64,000 nt of DNA from Rhodovulum robiginosum (GTDB lineage: Bacteria; Pseudomonadota; Alphaproteobacteria; Rhodobacterales; Rhodobacteraceae), in assembly GCF_003944755.1 (NCBI RefSeq), contig NZ_RWGU01000051.1, positions 372,001 through 436,000 of the forward strand. Direction: 5' to 3'. A model generated the notes under the pieces. The model was not told the DNA's origin. It worked only from the letters and a program-made list of their open reading frames with translations, and did no database searches. Position numbers and translations under genes: made by a program. Positions 35,119-43,362 of this stretch are shown in pieces. Each line of letters starts with the position of its first letter. Positions within the stretch are counted from its first letter, which is position 1.

Positions 35119-35285
35119 GCGGCAAAGCTAGCCGCAGCCGCCGGGCGATGGAACAGCCGGCGCTGCCAGGCGGTCAACTTTTCCGCGGCGGCATGTCATC
35201 GCGCCCTGCAAATTGATGCGACAGCACGGGGGCAAGCGCGCAATGCGGGTTCAGCCCGCCCGCAAACCGACCGTTCCCGAACATG

Positions 35286-35313
35286 AAAAAAGGGTGGGGT
35301 TTCACCCACCCTT
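35286..35313 (-). terminator. Rho-independent terminator of the xdh/BMP operon
   Basis: On the minus strand AAGGGTGGG (35313-35305) pairs with CCCACCCTT (35298-35290) around a six-base loop TGAAAC, and six consecutive T residues run to 35286. It lies about 90 bp past the binding-protein stop and is the clearest terminator in the window. On the plus strand there is no T-run. Confidence 0.88.
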
Positions 35314-35319
35314 CAGCCG

Positions 35320-35390
35320 TTTTCTTCTGGCCCGAAATATCCCGGGGGAGCCGCCGCGGATGCGGCGGCGGGGGCAGCGCCCCCGGGCCG
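35320..35390 (+). repeat. Dispersed repeat, copy B (most complete)
   Basis: Core TTTTCTTCTGGCCCGAAATA continues TCCCGGGGG, then a GCCGCCGCGG-at-GCGGCGG segment, then GGGGGCAGCGCCCCC at about 35370-35384. It sits between the operon terminator and the stop of the binding-protein gene, on the strand opposite to the genes. Of the copies here it shows both the 5' core and the G5/C5 hairpin most clearly. Confidence 0.7.
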
Positions 35391-35399
35391 CTGTCGGCC

Positions 35400-36473
35400 T
35401 TACTGCGGGATCGACCCGGTCAGCCCCTCGACATAAAAGTTCATGCCCAGCAGCGTGCCGTCATCGGCGGTCTCGCCCTCGGCCAGCCAGGCGGTGCCGT
35501 CCTGCTTGTTCAGCGGCCCCGTGAAGGGGTGGTAGTCGCCATTGGCGATGGCCTCTTTCAGGGCCAGCGCCTCGGCCTTGACGTCTTCGGGCACGGCACT
35601 GGAAATCTCGCCGATGCCGACCATACCGGGGCCGATGCCGTCCCAGGTGTCGTCGCTTTCCCAGGTGCCGTCGATCACCGCCTGCACGCGGTCGATGTAG
35701 TAGGGCGCCCAGTTGTCGATGATCGAGCTCACGCGCGGCATCGGCGCGTATTCGGCCATGTCCGAGGCCTGGCCGAAGGTATAGACGTCGCCGGCCTTCT
35801 CGGCGGCGGCCTGGGGCGCGGTGGAATCGGTGTGCTGCAGGATCACGTCTGCGCCCTGTTCGATCAGCGCCTGCGCCGCGTCGGCCTCTTTCGCCGGGTC
35901 GAACCAGGTGTAGGCCCAGATCACCTTGAACTCGACATCGGGGTTGGCCTTTTTCGCATGGATATAGGCCGAGTTGATGCCGCGGATGACCTCGGGGATC
36001 GGAAAGGAGGCGATGTAGCCGATGATGTTGGACTCAGTCAGCTTGCCCGCGATATGGCCCTGCACCGCGCGGCCCTCGTAGAAGCGGGCGGAATAGGTGC
36101 CGACGTTATCGGCGCGCTTGTAGCCGGTGGCGTGTTCGAATTTCACGTCCGGAAATTTCTGCGCCACGTTGATCGTGGGGTCCATGTACCCGAATGAGGT
36201 CGTAAAGATCAGGTCGGCGCCCGACAGGGCCATCTGGGTCAGCACCCGCTCGGCATCGGCGCCCTCGGGCACGTTTTCCTGATAGATCGTCTCGACCGCG
36301 TCGCCGAATTCCTCTTCCACGGCCAGCCGGCCCTGGTTGTGCTCGTAGGTCCAGCCGCCGTCGCCGATCGGGCCGACGAAGACGAAGCCCACCTTGGTCT
36401 TGTCCTGGGCGGTCGCGGCGCCCGCAAGGCCCAGCGCCAGCGCGGCGCCGGCCAGAATGGAAGTCAGTTTCAT
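35400..36473 (-). CDS. BMP-family ABC transporter substrate-binding protein (purine/nucleoside)
   Basis: 357 residues. Signal peptide ends ATAQ (about residue 23). The BMP/Med fold shows KVGFVFVGPIGDGGWTYEHNQGR, ADLIFTTSFGYMDPTINVAQKFPDVKFEHATGY and EADAAQALIEQGADVILQHTDSTAPQ. BMP proteins PnrA and BmpA bind purine nucleosides, and the xdh genes upstream in the operon make a purine ligand likely, for example xanthine, hypoxanthine or a nucleoside. There is no lipobox, so it is a free periplasmic protein. It is the last gene of the operon. Confidence 0.92.
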   Translation of the reverse strand: MKLTSILAGAALALGLAGAATAQDKTKVGFVFVGPIGDGGWTYEHNQGRLAVEEEFGDAVETIYQENVPEGADAERVLTQMALSGADLIFTTSFGYMDPTINVAQKFPDVKFEHATGYKRADNVGTYSARFYEGRAVQGHIAGKLTESNIIGYIASFPIPEVIRGINSAYIHAKKANPDVEFKVIWAYTWFDPAKEADAAQALIEQGADVILQHTDSTAPQAAAEKAGDVYTFGQASDMAEYAPMPRVSSIIDNWAPYYIDRVQAVIDGTWESDDTWDGIGPGMVGIGEISSAVPEDVKAEALALKEAIANGDYHPFTGPLNKQDGTAWLAEGETADDGTLLGMNFYVEGLTGSIPQ

Positions 36474-36528
36474 GATTCGCTTTCCCCGTGTTGTTGGCGG
36501 GCGACATGCCCGGAAGGTTTTACCGCCC

Positions 36529-37461
36529 CTAGCTCGAGGCGTGGAAACGCCGCCCCAGCGAGGCGGGCGCGTTTATCGCCGCGCGCGAGCGGTCGGCGGA
36601 CATGATGACCAGCACCAGGATCGTTACCAGATAGGGCGACATCGACAAGACCTCGACCGGCACGGCCAGGCCGGCGGCCTGCAGATTGAGCTGCAGCACC
36701 GCGACGCCCCCGAACAGGTAGGCGCCCAGCAGCACCCGTGGCGCCTTCCAACTGGCGAAGACGACAATGGCCAGCGCGATCCAGCCCGCGCCGGCGGTCA
36801 TGCCCTCGGTCCATTGCGGCACGCGCACGAGGCTGAGATAGGCGCCGCCCAGTCCTGCCATGGCGCCGCCGAAGGCGATGGCGGCCAGCCGCAGGCGCAC
36901 CACCTTGTAGCCCAGCGCATGGGCGGCGTCGTGGTTTTCGCCCACCGCGCGCAGGACCAGCCCGGCGCGGGTATAGCGCAAGCCGGCCCAGACGCCGGCC
37001 ACCAGCGCGAGGCTGAGATAGACCATCAGGTCGTGGGAAAACAGGATACGGCCGATGACGGGGATGTCCGACAGCGGCCCGAGGTTCAGCGCGGCCGTGC
37101 CCGGCGGTTTGATCCCCACGTAGCCCTGCCCGATCAGCGCCGAGAGGCCGAGGCCGAAGAGCGTCAGCGCCAGCCCCGTGGCCACCTGGTTGGACATCAG
37201 CACCTGGGTGAGAAACCCGAAGATCAGCGACAGCGCCGCGCCGCCCAAAGCGGCGGCGACAAAGCCCAGGGCGGGGCTGCCGGTCTCGACCGCGGCGGCA
37301 AAGCCGCAGATCGCGCCGGTGATCATCATCCCCTCGACCCCGAGGTTCAGCACACCCGATTTCTCGACCACCAGCTCGCCCGTCGCCGCCAGCAGGATCG
37401 GCGTCGCCGCCGCCATGAGCGAGGCGATCAGAATCACCGGGTTGATTGCGGAAAGATCCAT
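36529..37461 (-). CDS. BMP-type ABC transporter permease, second subunit (NupQ/YufQ-like)
   Basis: 310 residues, eight to ten hydrophobic segments. Family features are TPILLAATGELVVEKSGVLNLGVEGMM near the start, and the coupling region GENHDAAHALGYKVVRLRLAAIAFGGAMAGLGGAYLSL. The ATG at 37461 overlaps the stop of the first permease gene (ATGA). It pairs with the following permease to form the channel for purines. Confidence 0.92.
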   Translation of the reverse strand: MDLSAINPVILIASLMAAATPILLAATGELVVEKSGVLNLGVEGMMITGAICGFAAAVETGSPALGFVAAALGGAALSLIFGFLTQVLMSNQVATGLALTLFGLGLSALIGQGYVGIKPPGTAALNLGPLSDIPVIGRILFSHDLMVYLSLALVAGVWAGLRYTRAGLVLRAVGENHDAAHALGYKVVRLRLAAIAFGGAMAGLGGAYLSLVRVPQWTEGMTAGAGWIALAIVVFASWKAPRVLLGAYLFGGVAVLQLNLQAAGLAVPVEVLSMSPYLVTILVLVIMSADRSRAAINAPASLGRRFHASS

Positions 37462-38546
37462 CAGGCGGCCTCTCTCCGGCCCAGCCGGATGCGGAAATTG
37501 GACAGCACGTCGACGCCCAGCAGGAAGAACAGAAGCATCCCCTGGAACAGCTGTATCGCCGCCGCCGGCAGGCCCAGCATGAATTGCGCGAGTTCGCCGC
37601 CGATATAGGTCAGCGCCATCAAGAGCCCCGCAAGCAAGATACCCACCGGGTGCAGCCGGCCCAGGAAGGCCACGATGATCGCGGTAAACCCGTAGCCCTG
37701 GTTGAAGTCGATGCTGATCTGGCCCGCGGGCCCCGACACCTCGAAGAGGCCCGCCAGCCCGGCCAGCGCGCCCGACGCGCCGAGACAGAACAGCACCAGC
37801 CGCGTGGGCCGCACGCCGGCAAAGCGCGCGGCGCGCGGCGACTGGCCGGTCAGACGGATGTGAAAGCCCAGCATGTGCCGGTTGAGCAGCACATAGGCGC
37901 CGATCACCGCGACAAAGGCGGCGACCACGCCCCAATGCATGCCCGTGCCCGCGATCAGCTCGGGGTTCGAGGCGGCCGGGTATTGCTGGAAGTTCCGGCT
38001 GCCGGGAAAACCGCCGCCCTCGGGGTTGCGCATCAACCCCAGCGACATCGAGGCCAGGATCTGCTCGGCCACGTAGACCAAAAGCAGCGAGACGAGGATC
38101 TCGTTGGTCTGGAACCGGGTCTTCAGGATCGCCGGGATCATCGCCCAGGCCCAGCCGCCCAACCCGCCCGCGATCACCATCAGCGGGAACACGAGCCACG
38201 ATTCCGACGGGTAAAAGGCCAGCCCGACGCCCGCGCCGCAGATCGCGCCGATGATGTATTGCCCCTCGGCCCCGATATTCCAGATATTGGCGCGAAACCC
38301 CAGGCTCAGCCCGATCGCGATCAGGATCAGCGGCCCCGCCTTGACCAGCAGTTGCGGCCGGGAATAGGCAGCGAACTGGTCGTTGAACAGCGGGTCCCAG
38401 AAAATCGTGCGGATCGCGGCGACCGGGTCTTTCCCAAGCGCTGCGAACAGCAGCCCTCCGGCCACCATGGTCAGCGCCACCGCCAGAAGCGGTGTCGCCA
38501 CCGTCCAGGCGCGCGAGGGCGCCGGGCGTCTTTCCAGCCGTATCAT
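37461..38546 (-). CDS. BMP-type ABC transporter permease, first subunit (NupP/YufP-like)
   Basis: 361 residues. Hallmarks are FRANIWNIGAEGQYIIGAICGAG and GFHIRLTGQSPRAARFAGV, the coupling segment. About ten membrane segments with a longer N-terminal part (residues 1-60) that holds one extra helix and periplasmic loop. It lies 15 bp after the ATPase gene and overlaps the next permease gene by four bases. Confidence 0.92.
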   Translation of the reverse strand: MIRLERRPAPSRAWTVATPLLAVALTMVAGGLLFAALGKDPVAAIRTIFWDPLFNDQFAAYSRPQLLVKAGPLILIAIGLSLGFRANIWNIGAEGQYIIGAICGAGVGLAFYPSESWLVFPLMVIAGGLGGWAWAMIPAILKTRFQTNEILVSLLLVYVAEQILASMSLGLMRNPEGGGFPGSRNFQQYPAASNPELIAGTGMHWGVVAAFVAVIGAYVLLNRHMLGFHIRLTGQSPRAARFAGVRPTRLVLFCLGASGALAGLAGLFEVSGPAGQISIDFNQGYGFTAIIVAFLGRLHPVGILLAGLLMALTYIGGELAQFMLGLPAAAIQLFQGMLLFFLLGVDVLSNFRIRLGRREAA

Positions 38547-38561
38547 GCGTGCGCCCCGGTG

Positions 38562-40082
38562 CTATTCGGCGACATGGGCCACCTCCATGTCATGGGCGCC
38601 GCCCATCATCAGGCCGATCTCCTCGATGCTGAGGCCCCTTGTGGGCCGCGGCGTGCTGAGCCGCCCCTCGTTGAGCGCGGCAAAGCGGTCGGCGATTTCC
38701 ATCAGTTCGTCCAGGTCCTGGCTGATCACCACGACGGCGGTTCCGCCGGCAGCGAGGTCCAGCAGCGCCTGCCGGATCGCCGCGGCGGCGGCGGCATCCA
38801 CGCCCCATGTCGGCTGGTTGACCACCAGCACCTCGGGGCGCTGCAACACCTCGCGCCCGATCACGAATTTCTGCAGGTTCCCGCCCGACAGCGCGCGCGC
38901 CGCGTTGCCGGGGCCGGGGGTGCGCACATCGAAAGCCTCGATCACCTTCTCGGCAAAGGCCCGTGCCGCGGGCCATTTCAAAAACCCGTTCACCGCCAGC
39001 CCCTCGCGTTCGGCCGCGGTCAGCATGGCGTTCTCGGTCAGGCTCATGTCGGGCGCCGCGGCATGGCCCAGCCGTTCCTCGGGCGCGGCCAGCACCGCGA
39101 TGCGCCGGCGTTCCAGCGGGCCCAGCCGCCCGATCGGCGTGCCGTGCAGCGAGACCGCGCCACCGGCGCTCGGTGCCTCGCCCGACAATGCGGCCAGCAA
39201 CTCGTCCTGGCCGTTGCCCGCCACGCCGCCGATGCCCAGCACCTCGCCGGCGCGCACCGAAAAGGTGACGTCCTTGAGGCTGGTGCCGAACGGGTTGGAC
39301 GAGGGCAGGCTCAGCCCCTCGACCTTCAGCATCACCTCGCCCGGCTGGGTTTCGGTCCGGCTGGGCGGTGTCAGCTTGGTACCCACCATCATCTCGGCCA
39401 GCTCGGCCGCGGACCGTTCGCGCGGGTTGCAACTGGCCACCACCTTGCCCAGCCGCAGGATCGTCGCCCGGTCGCAGAGCGCGCGGATTTCCTCCAGCTT
39501 GTGCGAAATATAAAGGATCGCCGTGCCTTCGGCGGCCAGTTTCCGCAGCGTGGCGAACAGGATTTCCACCTCCTGCGGCGTCAGCACCGAGGTCGGCTCG
39601 TCCATGATCAGAAGCTTGGGGTCCTGCAACAGGCAGCGCACGATCTCCACCCGCTGCCGCTCGCCCGCCGACAGATCCCCCACCAGCCGGTCGGGCGCCA
39701 GGGGCAGGCCGTAGGTCTCGCTGACCTCGCGGATGCGCGCGGCCAGTTTTCCCATCGGCGGCGGGTCTTCCATGCCAAGCGCCACGTTCTCGGCCACGCT
39801 CAGCGCCGCGAAGAGCGAGAAATGCTGAAACACCATCGCCACGCCCGAGGCGCGTGCGGCCCGCGGCTCGGGCGGGGCGAACGCGGCGCCGTTGAGGCGC
39901 ATCTTGCCCGCATCGGGCGTGACCAGGCCGTAGATCATCTTGACCAGCGTCGACTTGCCCGCGCCGTTTTCGCCCAACAGCGCGTGCACCTCGCCCGGCG
40001 CGACCTCGAAGGATACGCGGTCATTGGCCAGAACGCCCGGATAGGCCTTGGTCAGGCCCTCGACTGTCAATAGCGCTGTCAC
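38562..40082 (-). CDS. BMP-type ABC transporter ATPase with two ABC domains (NupO/YufO-like)
   Basis: 506 residues, tandem ABC domains as in sugar and nucleoside importers. Domain 1 has an intact Walker A GENGAGKST (about 37-45), LSAGERQRVEIVRCLLQDPK and LLIMDEPTSVLTP. Domain 2 has a degenerate Walker A, GGVAGNGQDELL, usual for this class, but an intact signature LSGGNLQKFVIGREVLQRP. The start is GTG at 40082, overlapping the xdhC stop (GTGA), so the transporter is translated together with the enzyme genes. Confidence 0.93.
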   Translation of the reverse strand: MTALLTVEGLTKAYPGVLANDRVSFEVAPGEVHALLGENGAGKSTLVKMIYGLVTPDAGKMRLNGAAFAPPEPRAARASGVAMVFQHFSLFAALSVAENVALGMEDPPPMGKLAARIREVSETYGLPLAPDRLVGDLSAGERQRVEIVRCLLQDPKLLIMDEPTSVLTPQEVEILFATLRKLAAEGTAILYISHKLEEIRALCDRATILRLGKVVASCNPRERSAAELAEMMVGTKLTPPSRTETQPGEVMLKVEGLSLPSSNPFGTSLKDVTFSVRAGEVLGIGGVAGNGQDELLAALSGEAPSAGGAVSLHGTPIGRLGPLERRRIAVLAAPEERLGHAAAPDMSLTENAMLTAAEREGLAVNGFLKWPAARAFAEKVIEAFDVRTPGPGNAARALSGGNLQKFVIGREVLQRPEVLVVNQPTWGVDAAAAAAIRQALLDLAAGGTAVVVISQDLDELMEIADRFAALNEGRLSTPRPTRGLSIEEIGLMMGGAHDMEVAHVAE

Positions 40083-41029
40083 CCGGCGGCGTCCCCCGCG
40101 GCCACGTTCTCGGTATCATCGCTTAGTAGCGCGGCGGCGACGCCCACGGCAATGGCCTGCGGGTGTTTTCCGAGCTCGGGCTGCCCAATCGGGCAGCGAA
40201 TGCGCGCAATCTGTGCAGGCGCATGGCCCAGCTGCCCAAGGCGGCCGCGAAACCGCGCCCATTTGCTGGCCGACCCGATCAGCCCGGCCGAGGCAAAGCC
40301 ATGGCTGAGCAGCCGGTGACACAGCTCCAGGTCCAGCGCGTGGGAATAGGTGACGATCAGGTGGTGGGCGTCGGCGGGCGCCTCGGCCGCCAGTGCGGCG
40401 GGGTCGGGTGCCGCGCGGCAGGTTACGCCCTCCGGCGCCGGATCGGGAAACCGCTCGGGCCCCGTGTCGACCCAGACCAGGGCGATATCGGGCAGGGGGG
40501 TCAGCACCCCCACCAGCGCGCGGCCCACATGGCCCGCCCCCCAAACCCAGACCGGCCGGGCCGCAGGCGCCACCGGCTCGATCAACCAGCCGCCGGCCAG
40601 CAGCGGCCCGCCCGCGCCCTGTCCGCCCCGTGCCCCCGCCACGACCCGGCGGATCGCCAGGGGCATCTCGCCCGCGCGCTGCTCCACCGGTCGGGCAAAG
40701 ACCGGGCCGGCCAGCGCCGCCACCGCCGCCGCGTCGAACACCTCGCTCACCAGCGTCACCGCGCCGCCGCAGCACTGGCCCAGCCCCGGCCCCAGCGCGT
40801 GGCGCGTCACGGCGACCGCCGGGCCATCGGCCAACTGGGCCCGCGCCGCCCGCGCGGCTGCGTATTCCAGCGCCCCGCCTCCGATCGTGCCCGCCTGCCC
40901 GCCGGGCCAGACCAGCATCGCCGCGCCGGGCTCGCGCGGGGCCGACCCTTGCGTTTGCGCGACCGCCACCCGCGCCACCCGGCCATGCGCGGCGGTCGCC
41001 GCCTCCAGCGCCGCCCGGTCCAGGCTCAT
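40079..41029 (-). CDS. xdhC: Xanthine dehydrogenase accessory protein XdhC
   Basis: 316 residues. XdhC binds molybdenum cofactor, promotes its sulfuration and inserts it into XdhB. The N-terminal part has VAQTQGSAPREPGAAMLVWPGGQAGTIGGGALE and the CCGG motif GPGLGQCCGGAVTLVSE; the C-terminal Rossmann part has VWGAGHVGRALVGVL and HHLIVTYSHALDLELCHRLL followed by GLIGSASKWARFRGRL. The ATG at 41029 overlaps the xdhB stop (ATGA). Confidence 0.94.
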   Translation of the reverse strand: MSLDRAALEAATAAHGRVARVAVAQTQGSAPREPGAAMLVWPGGQAGTIGGGALEYAAARAARAQLADGPAVAVTRHALGPGLGQCCGGAVTLVSEVFDAAAVAALAGPVFARPVEQRAGEMPLAIRRVVAGARGGQGAGGPLLAGGWLIEPVAPAARPVWVWGAGHVGRALVGVLTPLPDIALVWVDTGPERFPDPAPEGVTCRAAPDPAALAAEAPADAHHLIVTYSHALDLELCHRLLSHGFASAGLIGSASKWARFRGRLGQLGHAPAQIARIRCPIGQPELGKHPQAIAVGVAAALLSDDTENVAAGDAAG

Positions 41030-43362
41030 CCCCGCACCCGCGCGATCGCGGCCAGCAGACGCTCGGGCGTTGCCGGCGCGTCGAGCGCCGGGTAGCCCGG
41101 CCCGCAGGCCGCAACCGCGTCCGACAGCGCCAGGAAGGCCGAGATGCCCAGCATCAGGGGCGGCTCGCCCACCGCCTTCGACCGAAAGACCGTCGCGGCC
41201 CGGTTCTCGCCGGGCCAGAGATCGACGTTGAACACGTCGGGCCGGTCCGAACAGGCGGGTATCTTGTAGGTCGAGGGCGCATGGGTCTTCAGCCGTCCCT
41301 TTTCGTCCCAAAACAGCTCTTCCATGGTCAGCCAGCCCGCGCCCTGCACATAGCCGCCCTCGATCTGCCCGATGTCCAGCGCCGGGTTCAGGCTGGCGCC
41401 GGCATCGTGCAGGATATCGGTGCGCAGGATGCGGTTCTCGCCGGTCAGCGTGTCCAGCGCGACCTCGCTCACCGCCGCGCCGTAGGCGAAATAGAAAAAC
41501 GGCCGCCCGGCGCCCGCGATCCTGTCCCAGTCCAGCCCCGGGGTGCGGTAATACCCGGTCGCGCTCAGGCTCACCCGCGCCTGGTAGGCGCTTTTCGCGG
41601 CCTCGGCGAACGACATCTCGTCGTCACCGACGAAGACCCGGCCGCCGGCGAAATGCACCCGCCGGGCCTCGGTCTGGTGCGTCTCGGCCAGATGGGCCGC
41701 GATCCGTCCCCTGATCGCGTCGCAGGCCGCCTGAACCGCCATGCCATTGAGGTCTGACCCCGACGAGGCCGCGGTGGCCGAGCTGTTGGGCACCTTGCCG
41801 GTATCGGTCGCGGTGATCTTCACCGCCTCGACCGGCATGCCAAAGGCACTCGCCGCCACCTGCGCCACCTTCTGGAACAACCCCTGGCCCATCTCGGTGC
41901 CGCCATGGTTCAGATGCACCGAGCCGTCCTGGTAGACATGCACCAGCGCGCCGGCCTGGTTCAGATGGGTCAGGGTAAAGGAAATCCCGAACTTGACCGG
42001 GCTCAGCGCGATTCCGCGTCTGATCACCGTGTTTTCCGCGTTCCACGCCGCCACCGCCGCCCGCCGCCCGGCATAATCGGCGCGCTCGGCCAAAGCCTCC
42101 GTCATCTCGTGCAGGATGAAATCCGAAACCTCCATCCCGTAGGGCGTTCGGGTCTTCTTCTTGGTCGAAATACCCTCGGGGGGGCTCGGGGGGGCAGACG
42201 GCCCCCCCGCCTCTCCACCGGGCGCGTCGTAATAATTGGTGCGCCGCACCTCCAGCGGGTCGCGGCCCAGCTGGTGGGCGATGTGGTCCATCACCCGCTC
42301 GATCCCCACCATCCCCTGCGGCCCGCCAAAGCCGCGAAACGCGGTGGCCGACTGGGTATGGGTGCGCAGCCGGTGGCTCTCGATCCGCACGGCGGGCAGG
42401 AAATAGGCGTTGTCGGCATGCAGCATCGCCCGGTCGGCCACGGGCAGGCTGAGGTCCTGCGCCCAGCCGCAGCGGGCGTAGTGCACGAACTCGACGCCCG
42501 ACAGACGCCCCTCGCCGTCGACCCCGGCGCGGTAGCGAATGCGGAAATCGTGGCGCTTGCCGGTGACGATCATGTCGTCGTCGCGGTCATAGCGCATCTT
42601 GCAGGGACGGCCCGTGGCGCGGGCCGCCAGCGCGCAGGCGATGGCCAGCGCGTTGCCCTGGCTCTCCTTGCCGCCGAAGGCCCCGCCCATGCGCCGCACT
42701 TCGACACGGACGGCATGCATCGCCAGCCCCAGCGCATCGGCGACCTTGTGCTGGATCTCGCTGGGATGCTGCGAAGAGGCGTGAACCACCATGTCGCCGC
42801 CTTCCTGCGGCAGGGCCAGCGCGACCTGGCCTTCGAGGTAGAAATGCTCCTGCCCGCCGATCTCAATCTGTCCTTCCACGCGGTGGGGTGCGGCGGCGAT
42901 TGCGGCGGCGGCATCGCCGCGCGCCCAGACGCGCGGCCCCTCTTCGAAGCGGCTGTTGGCGGCCAGAGCATCGTCGATGGTCAGGATCGCCGGCGCCTCG
43001 GCGTAGTCCACCGCGGCCAGCCGCGCCGCCTTGCGCGCGGCGAGGTGGCTTTCGGCGGCCACCAGGAACAGCGGCTGGCCGTGATAGGACACCACCCAGG
43101 GCGCCAGTAGAGGCTCGTCATGGGCCGAGGGCGAGCAATCGGGCATCGGGTCCAGATCGCCTGGACCCCAGGCGGCCACCACCCCCGGCGCGGCGCGCAC
43201 GCGGTCGAGATCGAGCGCGGTGACCTCGCCATGGGCGACGGTCGACAGGCCGAAGGCCAGGTGCAACGTGCCCGCGGGCACGGGGATGTCGTCGACATAG
43301 CGCGCCTGGCCGGTGACGTGCAGCCGCGCGGCGTCGTGGGGCAGGGGTTTGGTCACGCTCAC
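41026..43362 (-). CDS. xdhB: Xanthine dehydrogenase molybdopterin-binding subunit XdhB
   Basis: 778 residues. Hydroxylates hypoxanthine and xanthine at the molybdenum centre. Seen are [21 protein letters not shown] at the N-terminus, the cofactor-binding [10 protein letters not shown], the substrate arginine in [24 protein letters not shown] and the catalytic glutamate in [11 protein letters not shown]. The start is GTG at 43362, overlapping the xdhA stop. Odd: residues about 381-404 ([20 protein letters not shown], then KKKT) interrupt the loop before [14 protein letters not shown] and are encoded by a copy of the dispersed repeat. All catalytic motifs are intact, so the enzyme is probably active. 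Confidence 0.95.
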   Translation of the reverse strand: MSVTKPLPHDAARLHVTGQARYVDDIPVPAGTLHLAFGLSTVAHGEVTALDLDRVRAAPGVVAAWGPGDLDPMPDCSPSAHDEPLLAPWVVSYHGQPLFLVAAESHLAARKAARLAAVDYAEAPAILTIDDALAANSRFEEGPRVWARGDAAAAIAAAPHRVEGQIEIGGQEHFYLEGQVALALPQEGGDMVVHASSQHPSEIQHKVADALGLAMHAVRVEVRRMGGAFGGKESQGNALAIACALAARATGRPCKMRYDRDDDMIVTGKRHDFRIRYRAGVDGEGRLSGVEFVHYARCGWAQDLSLPVADRAMLHADNAYFLPAVRIESHRLRTHTQSATAFRGFGGPQGMVGIERVMDHIAHQLGRDPLEVRRTNYYDAPGGEAGGPSAPPSPPEGISTKKKTRTPYGMEVSDFILHEMTEALAERADYAGRRAAVAAWNAENTVIRRGIALSPVKFGISFTLTHLNQAGALVHVYQDGSVHLNHGGTEMGQGLFQKVAQVAASAFGMPVEAVKITATDTGKVPNSSATAASSGSDLNGMAVQAACDAIRGRIAAHLAETHQTEARRVHFAGGRVFVGDDEMSFAEAAKSAYQARVSLSATGYYRTPGLDWDRIAGAGRPFFYFAYGAAVSEVALDTLTGENRILRTDILHDAGASLNPALDIGQIEGGYVQGAGWLTMEELFWDEKGRLKTHAPSTYKIPACSDRPDVFNVDLWPGENRAATVFRSKAVGEPPLMLGISAFLALSDAVAACGPGYPALDAPATPERLLAAIARVRG
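42151..42226 (+). repeat. Dispersed repeat, copy C, inside xdhB (antisense to the gene)
   Basis: TCTTCTTCTTGGTCGAAATA then CCCTCGGGGGGGCTC and the hairpin GGGGGGGC-AGAC-GGCCCCCCC run on the plus strand, while xdhB is on the minus strand. It keeps the reading frame and supplies about 24 residues rich in Gly, Pro and Lys. Same core as copies A and B. Confidence 0.7.

Noticed and set aside
37446-40073. 875-codon plus-strand frame opposite the BMP transporter
   Set aside because: Antisense artefact; the minus strand carries clear permease and ABC ATPase motifs.
42181-42212. G-run/C-run hairpin in xdhB as a terminator or frameshift site
   Set aside because: The xdhB frame is continuous through it with catalytic motifs on both sides; it is better explained as part of the dispersed repeat.
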